NCBI GenBank assembly: GCA_963751795.1
Contig: CAVVVI010000004.1
Location: 682,001-746,000, forward strand
Reading direction: 5' to 3'
From: BOG-908 sp963751795
GTDB lineage: Bacteria > Pseudomonadota > Alphaproteobacteria > Acetobacterales > Acetobacteraceae
DNA length: 64,000 bases
Both the position numbers and the translations under genes were made by a program. Positions 29,816 through 38,197 of the stretch are shown one piece after another. How positions within the stretch are numbered: position 1 is the stretch's first letter; each line of letters begins with the position of its first letter. The notes beneath the pieces are model-generated. The model was not told the origin of the DNA. It saw nothing but the letters and a program-made list of their open reading frames with translations, and ran no database searches.

Positions 29816-30241
29816 TCACCGGACGCGCTGGTAGCGGGCGCGGGTGCCGCGTTCGATGGCGGTTACGACCAGGGTATCGAGCTTGAGTTCGGTGCCGATG
29901 AATTCGAGCATTTGCAGGATGGCCTGGCCGTGCACGCGGTCGGCGGCGACGACGTCGCAGGCGAGGGTGTAGGCGGTTTCGCGCAAGCGGGGTTCGAGGG
30001 CTTCGCGAATGAGGCGGCCGGCATGGGCCAGGCCGTCATCTTCCTGCAGCAGGCCGAGCGTGGCGTCGATGGCGTGCTGGAGCTGTTCCTTCGAGAAGCC
30101 TTCGAAGGCGGGCAGAGTTTGGACGAGCGTAGCCATGACGCCGATTTCGCGATCGGTGATGCCGCGTGTTTCGGCGGCGCCGACCAGCACCATGGTGCAG
30201 ACGAGCGCTTCCTGCGGGTCGAGTTCGGTGCGGGCGAGCAT
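29816..30241 (-). CDS. TerB-like tellurite-resistance domain protein
   Basis: A 141-residue all-alpha protein with the TerB/DjlA-like layout: an N-terminal helix with MVLVGAAETRGITDREIGVM, a middle acidic segment LLQEDDGLAHAGRL, and AYTLACDVVAADRVHGQAIL near the C-terminus, where the acidic residues bind metal in the family. The start at 30241 follows AAAGGAT. TerB-like proteins without other ter genes are common and are not proof of tellurite resistance. It sits between the inverted-repeat element and the YflT-like gene. Confidence 0.8.
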   Translation of the reverse strand: MLARTELDPQEALVCTMVLVGAAETRGITDREIGVMATLVQTLPAFEGFSKEQLQHAIDATLGLLQEDDGLAHAGRLIREALEPRLRETAYTLACDVVAADRVHGQAILQMLEFIGTELKLDTLVVTAIERGTRARYQRVR

Positions 30242-30302
30242 GGCGGTATCCTTTCGGCGGGGCGTGGGGATGAGTGCCTGCTTGGGGTGGTTTGGGCAAG
30301 GT

Positions 30303-30466
30303 TAGGCAAGCAGTCCTTTTTTGAAAAAAAGGACCAAAAAACTTTTGCCTTCTCGCGCGCGGCAACCGCTTTGGGCGCTTTGCGAGGCGCGCGTTTGCAG
30401 CACCTGGGCGCGACAGCCGAGCAAAAGTTTTTTGCTTCTTTTTTTCAAAAAAGAAGGCCTTGCCTA
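30303..30466. repeat. 164-bp inverted-repeat element with nested poly-T/poly-A hairpins
   Basis: The ends TAGGCAAG (30303-30310) and CTTGCCTA (30459-30466) are inverted copies. The inner arms also match: CAAAAAACTTTTG on the left, CAAAAGTTTTTTG on the right. Each arm is itself a hairpin, CCTTTTTTGAAAAAAAGG and CTTCTTTTTTTCAAAAAAGAAG. It separates two leftward genes. It could be a MITE/REP-like mobile repeat, a bidirectional terminator, or both. Confidence 0.75.
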
Positions 30467-30469
30467 CCA

Positions 30470-31168
30470 TCAAGGCGGCGCCCGGCTCTGCCAATCCGCC
30501 TGGATGAGCATCCGGAACTCATCGATATCGAAGGGCGGTTCATCGTCGGGTGCGGGGGGCAGGCAGGCATCGGGGAGGCGGGGCAGGTTGAGGGTGAGCG
30601 CCATGTCGGCGCTGATGGATTCGAGGAGTTCCCAGACCGGAGTGGTGACGTCGGGGTCGGCTTGCAGCTCGTCTTCGATGCGGGCGTCGATAGCGCGGCG
30701 GAGGAGGGCGGGATCGGGCTCGGTGGCGGCGGCTTCGTGGAGCGCCTGGCGCAGGAGGGCGCGGCGGGCATCCGGCCTTCGGGGCTGGGCGGGCGCGCGG
30801 GCGGCGGCTGCGGGGCGTGGCGCGAAGGCGTCGGCCGCGATGCGGGCTTCGAGTGCGATGGCCTGGCGGATGGCGTTGGACAGGCGGGCGAAGGTGAAGG
30901 CGTGCGACTGGGCCGGGGTGAGCGGGACGGCCGCGGTGACGGGGGGTGGTTCGGGCGCTTCGGCCGGGTCGGGCGGCGGGGCTGCGGCTTCTTCGGCGAA
31001 GAGGGTTGTGGCGCGGGCGGCGGCGCTGCGGGCGAGGCCCATGCCGAGTTCGGCCAGCTCCTGCGCCATGGCGAGATGGCGGGCTTTGCGGGCGGGCTCG
31101 GCGGTGGGTGCCAGGGCGTTCAAGGTGTGGGGGCTTTGGGGTGGGGCATGGGAACGGGAGGAGAACAT
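30470..31168 (-). CDS. Hypothetical Ala/Pro-rich protein
   Basis: About 232 residues that I do not recognise. The N-terminal part contains a charged/amphipathic segment (ARHLAMAQELAELGMGLARS), a Pro-rich linker, a helical block (FTFARLSNAIRQAIALEARI), another linker, and an acidic C-terminus (DDEPPFDIDEFRMLIQADW). Composition and codon use match its neighbours, so it is probably a real chromosomal gene. The start is uncertain: ATG codons at 31168 and 31246 are possible and neither has a clear ribosome site. The stop lies within a few bases of the inverted-repeat element, which may terminate it. Confidence 0.6.
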   Translation of the reverse strand: MFSSRSHAPPQSPHTLNALAPTAEPARKARHLAMAQELAELGMGLARSAAARATTLFAEEAAAPPPDPAEAPEPPPVTAAVPLTPAQSHAFTFARLSNAIRQAIALEARIAADAFAPRPAAAARAPAQPRRPDARRALLRQALHEAAATEPDPALLRRAIDARIEDELQADPDVTTPVWELLESISADMALTLNLPRLPDACLPPAPDDEPPFDIDEFRMLIQADWQSRAPP

Positions 31169-31346
31169 AGGTGGGGGGAGGTGGGCAAGTTTGTTGGGGG
31201 GTTGGTGGCTGACAAAGCCACTATCGGGGGGGCAATTTCGGCTCATAGGCGGAGCCGATCCGATGCCTGGCGTTCACAACGCCTGTTTCTCGACCAGCTT
31301 TCAGATGAACCGACGGCCGGGTGTTTGAAAAGCCGGAAACGGCTAG

Positions 31347-31850
31347 GCAACTCGCCCCGGCCTTCTCAAGTGCTACACGTGCCGCGAGCAGAGCCGTGCT
31401 ACGGTGGGCACTGTTTTGGAAAGCAGCTACGTCAAGCTGCGTGTGTGGCTACGGGCCGCTTACCTGATGTGCAGCAGCAGAAAAGGTATCAGCTCTAACC
31501 AGCTTTCCCGCACGCTTGGCGTAACGGTCAGACCGCGTGTTTTGTGTCGCACCGCCTGCGCGCTGCCATGACGAGCGGTGGCAAGCTGGACCTAATGGGC
31601 GGCGCTGGTTGACTTGTTAGAACTCGCGCGACGTCATCGGCCAGAAGGAAGGCACGGTTAAGCGTCGGGCGCAGCCGTCACACATGTCTCATCACTTGTC
31701 GGATAAGTCCGTCAAACCTTAAATCGATCGATTTCGCGAGGTAACTCGCAAGCTATGCTGCGACCAAGACGAGGCAGCGTTTGGTGAGAAGCTGAAGGCG
31801 GTGGTAGCGCGGAGGCGAAGGTCGCCGCAGCTGGAGGCGGAGAAAGTAGG
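31347..31850 (+). mobile_element. Decayed IS1595-type transposase remnant
   Basis: Frame beginning about 31347 encodes KCYTCREQSRATVGTVLESS, then LRVWLRAAYLMCSSRKGISS and NQLSRTLGVT, matching the zinc ribbon and helix-turn-helix of IS1595 transposases. One base is missing near 31530; the frame then shifts and continues as TACFVSHRLRAAMTSGG and LMGGAG, where the DDE-type catalytic domain should begin. Stops follow and the catalytic part is gone. Around 31725-31815 a further remnant (FREVTRKL, DEAAFGEKLKAVVAR) resembles a small protein often seen beside such transposases. No terminal repeats were found. Inactive. Confidence 0.7.
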
Positions 31851-31882
31851 ATCGACACGGGAAAAGTCGGTTTGACGCTTAC

Positions 31883-32272
31883 CTACAGGCAGATGGGATC
31901 GACCTGTCCTTTGACGGCGGCTATCTTCCCGTTAAGGTCTGATCTCCAATAAACCCAATAGTCAAAGCGGCACACGAGACTGGATTCTGTGCGCTGGGCG
32001 GAATGCCATTGATCTGCTCCGGTCGTCCAGTCTGCTCGGGCGAATGCTTGTTTGCCTAAGACCGCACCAAGCTCCTGTTCGGGCGAACCTACTGGAAACT
32101 GGACCTGGACGCGTTCGTCGAACACTGGCGTCATATCGGCTGTCCGCCGTGGGAGGCCGCTTGTGAGCGCGGACGGCTTTTGGTTGCTGCTGGCTATGCC
32201 GAGCCAAACGCGCGTTGCACACGACGAGATCATCGCCACGCCTGCCAGCACCGCGAATTGCTGCAACCTCAT
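31883..32272 (-). CDS. Putative lipoprotein, unknown function
   Basis: A 129-residue product with a short signal and a possible lipidation cysteine in VLAGVAMISSCA at about residue 18. The rest (FDERVQVQFPVGSPEQELGA, then SSLVCRFDYWVYWRSDLNGK) ends in a compact domain with an aromatic WVYW patch and two cysteines that could pair. No family recognised. It is flanked by the decayed transposase and the FMN-reductase gene, and its codon use is less GC-biased than its neighbours, so it may have been acquired. Confidence 0.6.
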   Translation of the reverse strand: MRLQQFAVLAGVAMISSCATRVWLGIASSNQKPSALTSGLPRRTADMTPVFDERVQVQFPVGSPEQELGAVLGKQAFARADWTTGADQWHSAQRTESSLVCRFDYWVYWRSDLNGKIAAVKGQVDPICL

Positions 32273-32414
32273 CCGAGTTCCGCTGTAACCGTTGACACTG
32301 ATCCAGCCTTACTTCACGGCCTGGGTTCGTCAACTACTGCATTGCCGGAGCTTTTGGGGGGACAGATACATCTTGCCGAAGCGACGCTGACCTCCCGGGG
32401 GCGGTGACGGCGCA

Positions 32415-32969
32415 TCAGGCTTGCCGCAATTGCAGTGTCCACGCGCTCAGGGCGGTGAGCATGGAGGCGAGGATGTTGCGGGTGGTGGTGTCGGTGAGTT
32501 GGCCGTTGGCATCGAAGCGTGTGTGGGCGGCGGCGATCAGCACTTCGGGTTTGTTCAGGACGTAGGCGTCGAGATAGACGAAGCTTTTGCGCAGATCGTA
32601 TTGCGCGCGGGCAGTGCCGAAGGCCCCGGGTGTGGCACCGATGATGGCGACCGGTTTGCGCGCGAATGGTTGCGGTTCGGTGCGTGAGATCCAGTCGATG
32701 GCGTTCTTCAGCACGCCTGGCACCGCGTAGTTGTATTCGGGTGTTGCGATGATGACGGCGTCGGCGGCTGCGATCTGGCGTTGCAGCGCCTCGACGCTGG
32801 CCGGGATGCCGGACGCCCTGACGTCGTCGTTGTATAGCGGCACGCCGGCGATGTCGGCCAGGGTGAGTGTTGTTTCCTGCGGCGCGAGCGTGGCTGCGGC
32901 GCGCAAGGTTGCGGTGTTGAGCGAGGCGGCGCGCAGGCTGCCGGAGATGCCGAGAAATGCGAGGGCCAT
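32415..32969 (-). CDS. NADPH-dependent FMN reductase (ChrR/YieF-like)
   Basis: A 184-residue flavodoxin-fold reductase that binds FMN and transfers electrons from NAD(P)H to quinones, chromate or azo compounds. The phosphate loop is GISGSLRAASLN at residues 8-19, the second FMN segment is TPEYNYAVPGVLKNAIDW at about 80-97, and GATPGAFGTARAQ is at about 111. These identify the ChrR/YieF branch. It is the last gene of the leftward series behind the porin gene, 24 bases downstream of its stop, and may be part of the LysR-regulated detoxification set. Confidence 0.93.
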   Translation of the reverse strand: MALAFLGISGSLRAASLNTATLRAAATLAPQETTLTLADIAGVPLYNDDVRASGIPASVEALQRQIAAADAVIIATPEYNYAVPGVLKNAIDWISRTEPQPFARKPVAIIGATPGAFGTARAQYDLRKSFVYLDAYVLNKPEVLIAAAHTRFDANGQLTDTTTRNILASMLTALSAWTLQLRQA

Positions 32970-32993
32970 GGATGCTCCGGGATGCGCGCGGGT

Positions 32994-34364
32994 TCAGAAA
33001 TGCAGGGCGATTTCGGACATGCCGAAATCCTGGGGGTGGGCGTGGGCGGCTTGCAGGAAGTGGCCGGGTTCGAAGTGGACGTAGGCGGCGGTAAGGTCGA
33101 GATGGGGGGTGGCGTGCCAGGTGGCTTCGAGTTGGTGTTCGAGGCCGGTGTAGCGGTGTTGGGATGCGGGGTTGGGCGGGATGAGGGGGAAGGTGGGGGC
33201 GGCGTAGACGGCGTCGGCGGTGCTGTAGCGCCAGAGGCCTTCTAGTGTGGCGTTGATGGTGATGGCTGGGGTGGGGTGGAAAGCGAGGGTGAGGCCGAGT
33301 TCGATGAGGTTGGCGGGGGCTTCGATGGTGGCTTCGGTCGAGTAGGCGTAGTTCGGGTAGAGTGCGTTGAAGGTGTGCAGCGTGCCTTGGGTGTTGTTGC
33401 CGCCGCTGAGTGCGTCGGCGCGGAGGCCGAGGCGGGGGGCCCAGGGGGCGGGCAGGGTGTAGCCGGCGTCGGCGTGGGCGGCGTGGGCGGCGACGGTTTG
33501 GGTGGCGGTGTGGCCGAACTGGGCGATGCCGCCGAGCGAGCCGTCGAGGGGGCCGATTGTGGCCAGCAGGCGCAGGCCGAGCGTGTGGGTGAGCTCGCTT
33601 CCGTGGGCCTGGTAGAGGCCGACATGCGGCATGGTGTTGCCGTAGTAGAAGGCGGTGAGCCGGACGGGGGCGAGGGCGGCGGGTGCCGCGCTGAGATGGA
33701 CGCCCCACAGCAGTTGGCCGTGCAGCGCGTGGTCGTCGAAATAGCTGGGGCCGATGCCGATCGGCTGGACCAGGAAGGCATCGATGCGGGCTTCGGGAAG
33801 GACGGTGTAGGCCTGCACGCCTTGCCAGACCTGGCGGACGTTCGGGCCGTCGCGCAGGCCGATCAGCGCGCCTTCGTCGTAGGCCATTTCGAAGCGGCCG
33901 CCGCGTAATGTGAGCGGCATGCCGGCGATGGTGGGGGTGTAGTCGAGGAAGGCCTGGGCGAGGTCGCCGCGGTCGATATCGGTGGGCAGCGGGCCTTTGG
34001 CGCGGCCGGCTTCGGTGGCGCTGCTGAGCTGGAGGAAGGCGCGGATGTTGCCGTCCTGCAGGTCGGCGAAGACCAGGATGCGGTGCAGGTCGTAGAGATT
34101 GGCCGAGCGGTCGCGGAAGCCGAGCAGGGCGTTGCTGTCGGCTTCGATGCGTTCGCGCAGATCGGCGCCGAAGGAGAGGTATTGGTCGGGCGCGCCGAGG
34201 GGGATGTATTTGAGCTCGTCGGCCAGGCTGATGCGGGCGGCGGGGTTGGCGTATTGCGTGACGTCGTCGTCGTAACGGAAGGGCGATTGGGCGTGGGCGC
34301 GCGCCGGCGGGCCGAGGAGGGCCAGGGCCAGCGCGGCCGCACGTAGCACCTCACGGTGCTGCAT
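32994..34364 (-). CDS. Outer-membrane porin, alginate-export (AlgE-like) family
   Basis: A beta-barrel outer-membrane protein of about 456 residues with a signal peptide (AAALALALLGPPARAHA, about residues 8-24). The mature start FRYDDDVTQYANP and the segments LGADLRERIEAD-like, YDLHRILVFADLQDGNIRAFLQLSS and LRGGRFEMAYDEGALIGLRDGP-like match the alginate-export family, which also includes porins for small aromatic compounds. The last residue is Phe, as expected for BAM-assembled barrels. The start at 34364 lies inside the 3' end of the monooxygenase gene. The operon context suggests uptake or efflux of an aromatic substrate rather than alginate. Confidence 0.85.
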   Translation of the reverse strand: MQHREVLRAAALALALLGPPARAHAQSPFRYDDDVTQYANPAARISLADELKYIPLGAPDQYLSFGADLRERIEADSNALLGFRDRSANLYDLHRILVFADLQDGNIRAFLQLSSATEAGRAKGPLPTDIDRGDLAQAFLDYTPTIAGMPLTLRGGRFEMAYDEGALIGLRDGPNVRQVWQGVQAYTVLPEARIDAFLVQPIGIGPSYFDDHALHGQLLWGVHLSAAPAALAPVRLTAFYYGNTMPHVGLYQAHGSELTHTLGLRLLATIGPLDGSLGGIAQFGHTATQTVAAHAAHADAGYTLPAPWAPRLGLRADALSGGNNTQGTLHTFNALYPNYAYSTEATIEAPANLIELGLTLAFHPTPAITINATLEGLWRYSTADAVYAAPTFPLIPPNPASQHRYTGLEHQLEATWHATPHLDLTAAYVHFEPGHFLQAAHAHPQDFGMSEIALHF

Positions 34365-34692
34365 GCGGGAGCGCGCCGACATAGGCGACGCGGTAGGTGA
34401 CGGGATCGATGGCGGTGGCGAGGCTTGCGACTTCGGCCATGTGCGCGCGGGCGGCGGGCGTGGCGAGCGCGGCGGCGAGATCGGCGCCGGTGCGCCATTG
34501 CACGTAGTTGACGACGCGGTGGCCATCGAGGCTGGCGTGGACGGAGGCGGCAAGGAAGCCGGGTTGCGACCGCGCATGCGCTTCGGTGAAGGCGCGCAGC
34601 GCGGCAATGACGGCTTCCTGCCGGTCGGGCGTGACAGTGAAGGTGTTGATCAGCGTGTGGATGCGGTGCCCGGCATCGATGATGGCGTGCAT
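34351..34692 (-). CDS. Antibiotic-biosynthesis-monooxygenase (ABM) domain protein
   Basis: A 113-residue single-domain protein with the ferredoxin-like ABM fold: TLINTFTVTPDRQEAVIAAL as the first strand-helix, GFLAASVHASLDGHRVVNYV, and QWRTGADLAAAL. Members act on quinone-like or polyketide substrates, or are small cofactor-free oxygenases. It overlaps the porin start by 14 bases and follows the isochorismatase gene by about nine, so the three form one leftward operon under the divergent LysR gene. Confidence 0.88.
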   Translation of the reverse strand: MHAIIDAGHRIHTLINTFTVTPDRQEAVIAALRAFTEAHARSQPGFLAASVHASLDGHRVVNYVQWRTGADLAAALATPAARAHMAEVASLATAIDPVTYRVAYVGALPHAAP

Positions 34693-34701
34693 GGCGAGGA
34701 T

Positions 34702-35301
34702 TCAGGACTGGGCGAGTTTGGAGATGATCTCGTCGCCCATGATGGTTTGCGCTTTCTGGCCTTCGGGCGTGCCGAAATTGCTGACCAGTTCGGTGACGGC
34801 CTGGTTGACCACGGCGACGGTGATGCCGAGGCCGCGCAGGCGATCGTAGGTGAGCGTGTCGCCGAGCGCGGTCATGGTGCCGCAGGCGTCGGCCACGACC
34901 ATGACGCGGTAGCCGAGGCGTTGCGCATCGACGGCGGCCCAGAACAGGCAGATGTCGGTGGTGAGGCCGGCCAGGACGATGTTGCGGCGGCCGATTGTGG
35001 CGACGCCGTCGCGGAGGTCGGCGGCATCCCAGCAGCTGAGTTCGCCGCCGCGCCTGTAGCGCTGCTCGAAGGCTTTGGGGGCGAGGGTGGCGATGTCGGG
35101 GATGGTGGGGCCGACATACTCTTCCATGGTGGTGGTGAGCACGAGGGGCATGGCGTAGGCCTCGGCCATGCGGGCGAGCACACGGCAGCTGGCGATGGTG
35201 GTGGCTTTGGGCAGGCTGTGGACCCAGTCGATGGTCATGGTCTGGTGATCGACCAGCATGATCAGGCTGTCGGCTGGGGTGAAACGTTGGAATTCGGCCA
35301 T
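34702..35301 (-). CDS. Isochorismatase-family hydrolase
   Basis: A 199-residue cysteine hydrolase of the isochorismatase superfamily. The catalytic triad is visible: Asp in SLIMLVDHQTM (residue 18), Lys in HSLPKATT (about 32), and Cys in LAGLTTDICLFWAA (about 118), with the non-prolyl cis-peptide context before it. It is similar to YcaC-type proteins of unknown substrate. The start at 35301 has GGAG seven bases upstream. First gene of the operon; its promoter must lie in the 105-base gap before the LysR gene. Confidence 0.92.
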   Translation of the reverse strand: MAEFQRFTPADSLIMLVDHQTMTIDWVHSLPKATTIASCRVLARMAEAYAMPLVLTTTMEEYVGPTIPDIATLAPKAFEQRYRRGGELSCWDAADLRDGVATIGRRNIVLAGLTTDICLFWAAVDAQRLGYRVMVVADACGTMTALGDTLTYDRLRGLGITVAVVNQAVTELVSNFGTPEGQKAQTIMGDEIISKLAQS

Positions 35302-35371
35302 GGGGCGCTCCGGGGTGAGGTGTCGTTGCGTGCTTAGCGCAGCGGCGGTTTCGGGATAGGGGAGCGTGGTA

Positions 35372-35385
35372 GGAAACATCTTTCC
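35372..35385. promoter_or_regulatory. Palindrome, candidate LysR operator
   Basis: GGAAACATCTTTCC: 5-bp arms GGAAA and TTTCC around CATC, in the gap between the divergent isochorismatase operon and the LysR gene. It sits about 20 bases upstream of the LysR start, where autoregulating LysR proteins usually bind. Inference. Confidence 0.4.
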
Positions 35386-35406
35386 GCTGATGGGATAGAC
35401 TGGGCC

Positions 35407-36306
35407 ATGGATGAGCTGCGCGATCTGGCCTTGTTCGTTGCGGTGGCGCGGAGCCGCAGCTTTTCGCGGGCGGCGGCGGTGGTGGGGGTGCCGACATCGA
35501 CGCTGTCGCGGCGGATTGCGGCGCTGGAGGCGTCGTTGGGGTTGAAGCTGCTGGCGCGCACGACGCGGATCGTGGAGCTGACCGAGGCGGGGGTGATTTA
35601 TCTGGCGCGGTGCGAGGCGATCGTGGAGGCGGCGCGGGAGGCGCACCAGCATGTGCGCGGGCTGCTGGACGAGCCGCGCGGGGTGTTGCGGCTGTCGGTG
35701 GAGGCGGAGATCGGGCCGCGGTTGGTGGCGCCGGTGCTGGCGGCGTATCTGGAGCGGTTTCCGGGGATGCGGCTGGATTTGGATCTGTCGCCGCGGCGGG
35801 TGGATCTGGTGGCCGAGGGGTTCGACCTGGCGATCCGGCTGGGGGTGTTGCCGGATTCCACGCTGACGGTGCGGCGGCTGGCGGGGTTGAGTGCGAGTTT
35901 GTTCGCCGCGCCGGCTTATCTGGAGCGGCATGGCGTGCCGGAGCATCCGGCGGCGCTGGCGGGGCATCGGCGCATTCATCTGCTGCACAAGGGCGACCGG
36001 GGCGAGTGGCGGCTGTCGGATGGCGCCGAGCATGTGGAGGTGGCCGCCACGGATGCGTTGTGCGCCAACAACATGACGATGATCCGGCATTTGGCGCGGT
36101 TGGGCGTGGGCATTGCGGTGGTGGATGCGCTGATGGCGCGCGACGATGTGGACGCCGGCGTGCTGGTGCCGGTGCTGCCCGGGTGGACGCTGGCGCCGGT
36201 GGCGATTTCCGTGGTGCTGCCGGACCGGATATTGCCGACCAAGACGCGGGTTTTCGTCGATATGCTGACGGCCGCGATCAGCGGGACGGTGGGGCTGGTG
36301 GCCTGA
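35407..36306 (+). CDS. LysR-family transcriptional regulator
   Basis: A 299-residue LysR protein with the winged helix-turn-helix at residues about 3-62 (LFVAVARSRSFSRAAAVVG then VPTSTLSRRIAALEASLGLK) and the PBP-type effector domain at about 90-295, including GMRLDLDLSPRRVDLVAEGF and DLAIRLGVLPDSTL. It is of the GcvA/DsdC-like CrgA branch. It is divergent from the isochorismatase-ABM-porin operon and probably responds to that pathway's substrate. It converges with the ClC gene. Confidence 0.94.
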   Translation: MDELRDLALFVAVARSRSFSRAAAVVGVPTSTLSRRIAALEASLGLKLLARTTRIVELTEAGVIYLARCEAIVEAAREAHQHVRGLLDEPRGVLRLSVEAEIGPRLVAPVLAAYLERFPGMRLDLDLSPRRVDLVAEGFDLAIRLGVLPDSTLTVRRLAGLSASLFAAPAYLERHGVPEHPAALAGHRRIHLLHKGDRGEWRLSDGAEHVEVAATDALCANNMTMIRHLARLGVGIAVVDALMARDDVDAGVLVPVLPGWTLAPVAISVVLPDRILPTKTRVFVDMLTAAISGTVGLVA

Positions 36307-36329
36307 CGCGGTGCGGGTGGGGGCGCGCC

Positions 36330-38129
36330 TTACGCCGGGGTGGGCTGGGCGGGGCGGAAATAGGCGCGGCGTTCGTGTTCGGTGCGGGTGACGGTGGCGC
36401 GGATCTGCAGCAGGTCCTTGCGGGTGACGAGGCCGACGAGGGCGCCGGTGAGCGGGTCGGTGACCGGGATGCGGCCCTGGTCGGTGGCCAGCATGATGTC
36501 GACCGCGTGTGAGGCGACGTCGTTGGGGTGGAGGACCGGGAGGGAGGCGTCCGAGACGTGTTCGCCCAGGGTTTCGGCCTCGTGGGCGCCTTCGACATCC
36601 CAGCGCAGTGCGTCGGCGCGGGAGACGAGGCCGATGGGGCGGCCGGCGGGGTCGAGCACCGGGTAGATGCGGTGGCGGCCGGCCTGGAGGGCGGCGACGG
36701 CCTGGGGGATGGGCAGGCCGGCGGGCAGGGTGTCGATCTGGCGGGCCATGATGTCGGCGACGCGGGTGAGCTCGTACGGGTCCACGCCGTATTCGCGGGT
36801 GATGTGCTGGCCGCGGCGGGCGATCTTTTCGGTGAGCATGGAGCGGCGCAGCAGCAGGACGGTGACGGCGTAGGCGGCGACCGTGGCGGTGAGCAAAGCG
36901 GGCAGGGCGGCGAGGTTGCCGGTGAGCTCGACGGCGAACAGGGCGCCGGTGAGGGGTGCGCGCATGGTGCCGCCGAGCATGGCGGCCATGCCGAGCAGCG
37001 CCCAGTAGCCGGGCGCGCCGGGGAGCGCGTGGCCGGTGAGCCAGCCCAGGGCGCCACCCAGGATCAGCAGCGGCGCCAGCACGCCGCCCGAGGTGCCCGA
37101 GGCGAGGGCGAGCAGCCAGATGGCGGCCTTGACGAGCAGGATGGCCAGCACGGCGCGGACGGCGATGGGGGCGGTGAGGAGGTCGTTAATGACGTCGTAG
37201 CCGACGCCGAGCGCGCGGGGTTCGATGAGGCCGCCGAGGCCGACGCAGAGGCCGCCGAGCATCGGCCACCACATCCAGTGGATGGGCAGGCGTTCGAACG
37301 CGTCTTCGGCGCGGTAGAGGAGCTTGGTGAGAAGGGTGGAGAGCAGGCCGGCGAGGATGCCGGTGGCGGCCCCGCCGAGCAGGCCCCAGGGCATGGCGGG
37401 GCCGGCGGCGGCGAAGGGGAAGAGCGGGGCGGCGCCGAACAGCATGGGGCGCCAGGCCATGGCGGCGATGGCGGCGGCAACCACGGGGATGAAGCTGCGG
37501 GGGCGCCATTCGAAGAGCAGCAGCTCGACGGCGAGGAGCACGGCGGCGACGGGGGTGCCGAAGATGCCCGTCATGCCGGCGGCGGCGCCGGCGACCAGCA
37601 GGGTTTTGCGTTCGGCCGCGCTGAGGTGGAAGAACTGGGCGAAGAGCGAGCCGATGGCGCCGCCTGTCATGATGATGGGGCCTTCGGCGCCGAACGGGCC
37701 GCCGGTGCCTATGGAGAGGGCCGAGGAGATCGGCTTGAGCACGGCGACCTTGAGGGACATGCGGCTGCCGCCGATGAGGATGGCCTCGATGGCTTCGGGG
37801 ATGCCGTGGCCGCGGATCTTCTCGGAACCGAAGCGGGCCATGAGGCCGATGGCCAGGCCGCCGATGACGGGGGCGGCAACCATCCAGGGGCTGCGCGTGG
37901 CCATGGCCATGGAGCGGGTGGCGACATCGGGGGCGCCGAACCAGACCAGGTTGGTGACGAGCGTGATGAGTTTGACGAGGACCCAGGCGGCGCCTGCGCC
38001 GCCGGTGCCGATGACCAGGGCCATGGCGGCGAGCATCAGAAGGCGCGGGTCGGCCCGGAAATCGGCGAGCGGCGTGCGGCGCGCCGCGGCGGGGGGTGCG
38101 GCGGGGCGCGGCGGGAAGGTGTGGTCCAT
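36330..38129 (-). CDS. ClC-family chloride channel/transporter with CBS domains
   Basis: About 599 residues: a ClC membrane domain (about 35-430) then paired CBS domains (about 455-585). The anion pathway motifs are visible: STGTGGPFGAEGP-type segment in LSIGTGGPFGAEGPIIMTGG with the gating glutamate, FGTPVAAVLLAVELLLFEW, and GTSGGVLAPLLILGG. The CBS pair suggests nucleotide control. I chose the ATG at 38129 (MDHTFPPRP); a start at 38177 would fall inside the palindrome shared with the MarR gene. Divergence from marR suggests that MarR controls it. Confidence 0.92.
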   Translation of the reverse strand: MDHTFPPRPAAPPAAARRTPLADFRADPRLLMLAAMALVIGTGGAGAAWVLVKLITLVTNLVWFGAPDVATRSMAMATRSPWMVAAPVIGGLAIGLMARFGSEKIRGHGIPEAIEAILIGGSRMSLKVAVLKPISSALSIGTGGPFGAEGPIIMTGGAIGSLFAQFFHLSAAERKTLLVAGAAAGMTGIFGTPVAAVLLAVELLLFEWRPRSFIPVVAAAIAAMAWRPMLFGAAPLFPFAAAGPAMPWGLLGGAATGILAGLLSTLLTKLLYRAEDAFERLPIHWMWWPMLGGLCVGLGGLIEPRALGVGYDVINDLLTAPIAVRAVLAILLVKAAIWLLALASGTSGGVLAPLLILGGALGWLTGHALPGAPGYWALLGMAAMLGGTMRAPLTGALFAVELTGNLAALPALLTATVAAYAVTVLLLRRSMLTEKIARRGQHITREYGVDPYELTRVADIMARQIDTLPAGLPIPQAVAALQAGRHRIYPVLDPAGRPIGLVSRADALRWDVEGAHEAETLGEHVSDASLPVLHPNDVASHAVDIMLATDQGRIPVTDPLTGALVGLVTRKDLLQIRATVTRTEHERRAYFRPAQPTPA

Positions 38130-38160
38130 GAGGGCTTCTGTGCGGTTCGGGGCCAAACAT

Positions 38161-38177
38161 ATATCGTGAGACGACAT
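38161..38177. promoter_or_regulatory. Palindrome, candidate MarR operator
   Basis: ATATCGT-GAG-ACGACAT, six of seven arm positions paired, in the 68-base gap between the ClC and MarR genes. Short AT-containing palindromes of this size are typical MarR sites. It could control both genes. Confidence 0.45.
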
Positions 38178-38197
38178 AATCCAGGGGCAGGGTGCGG

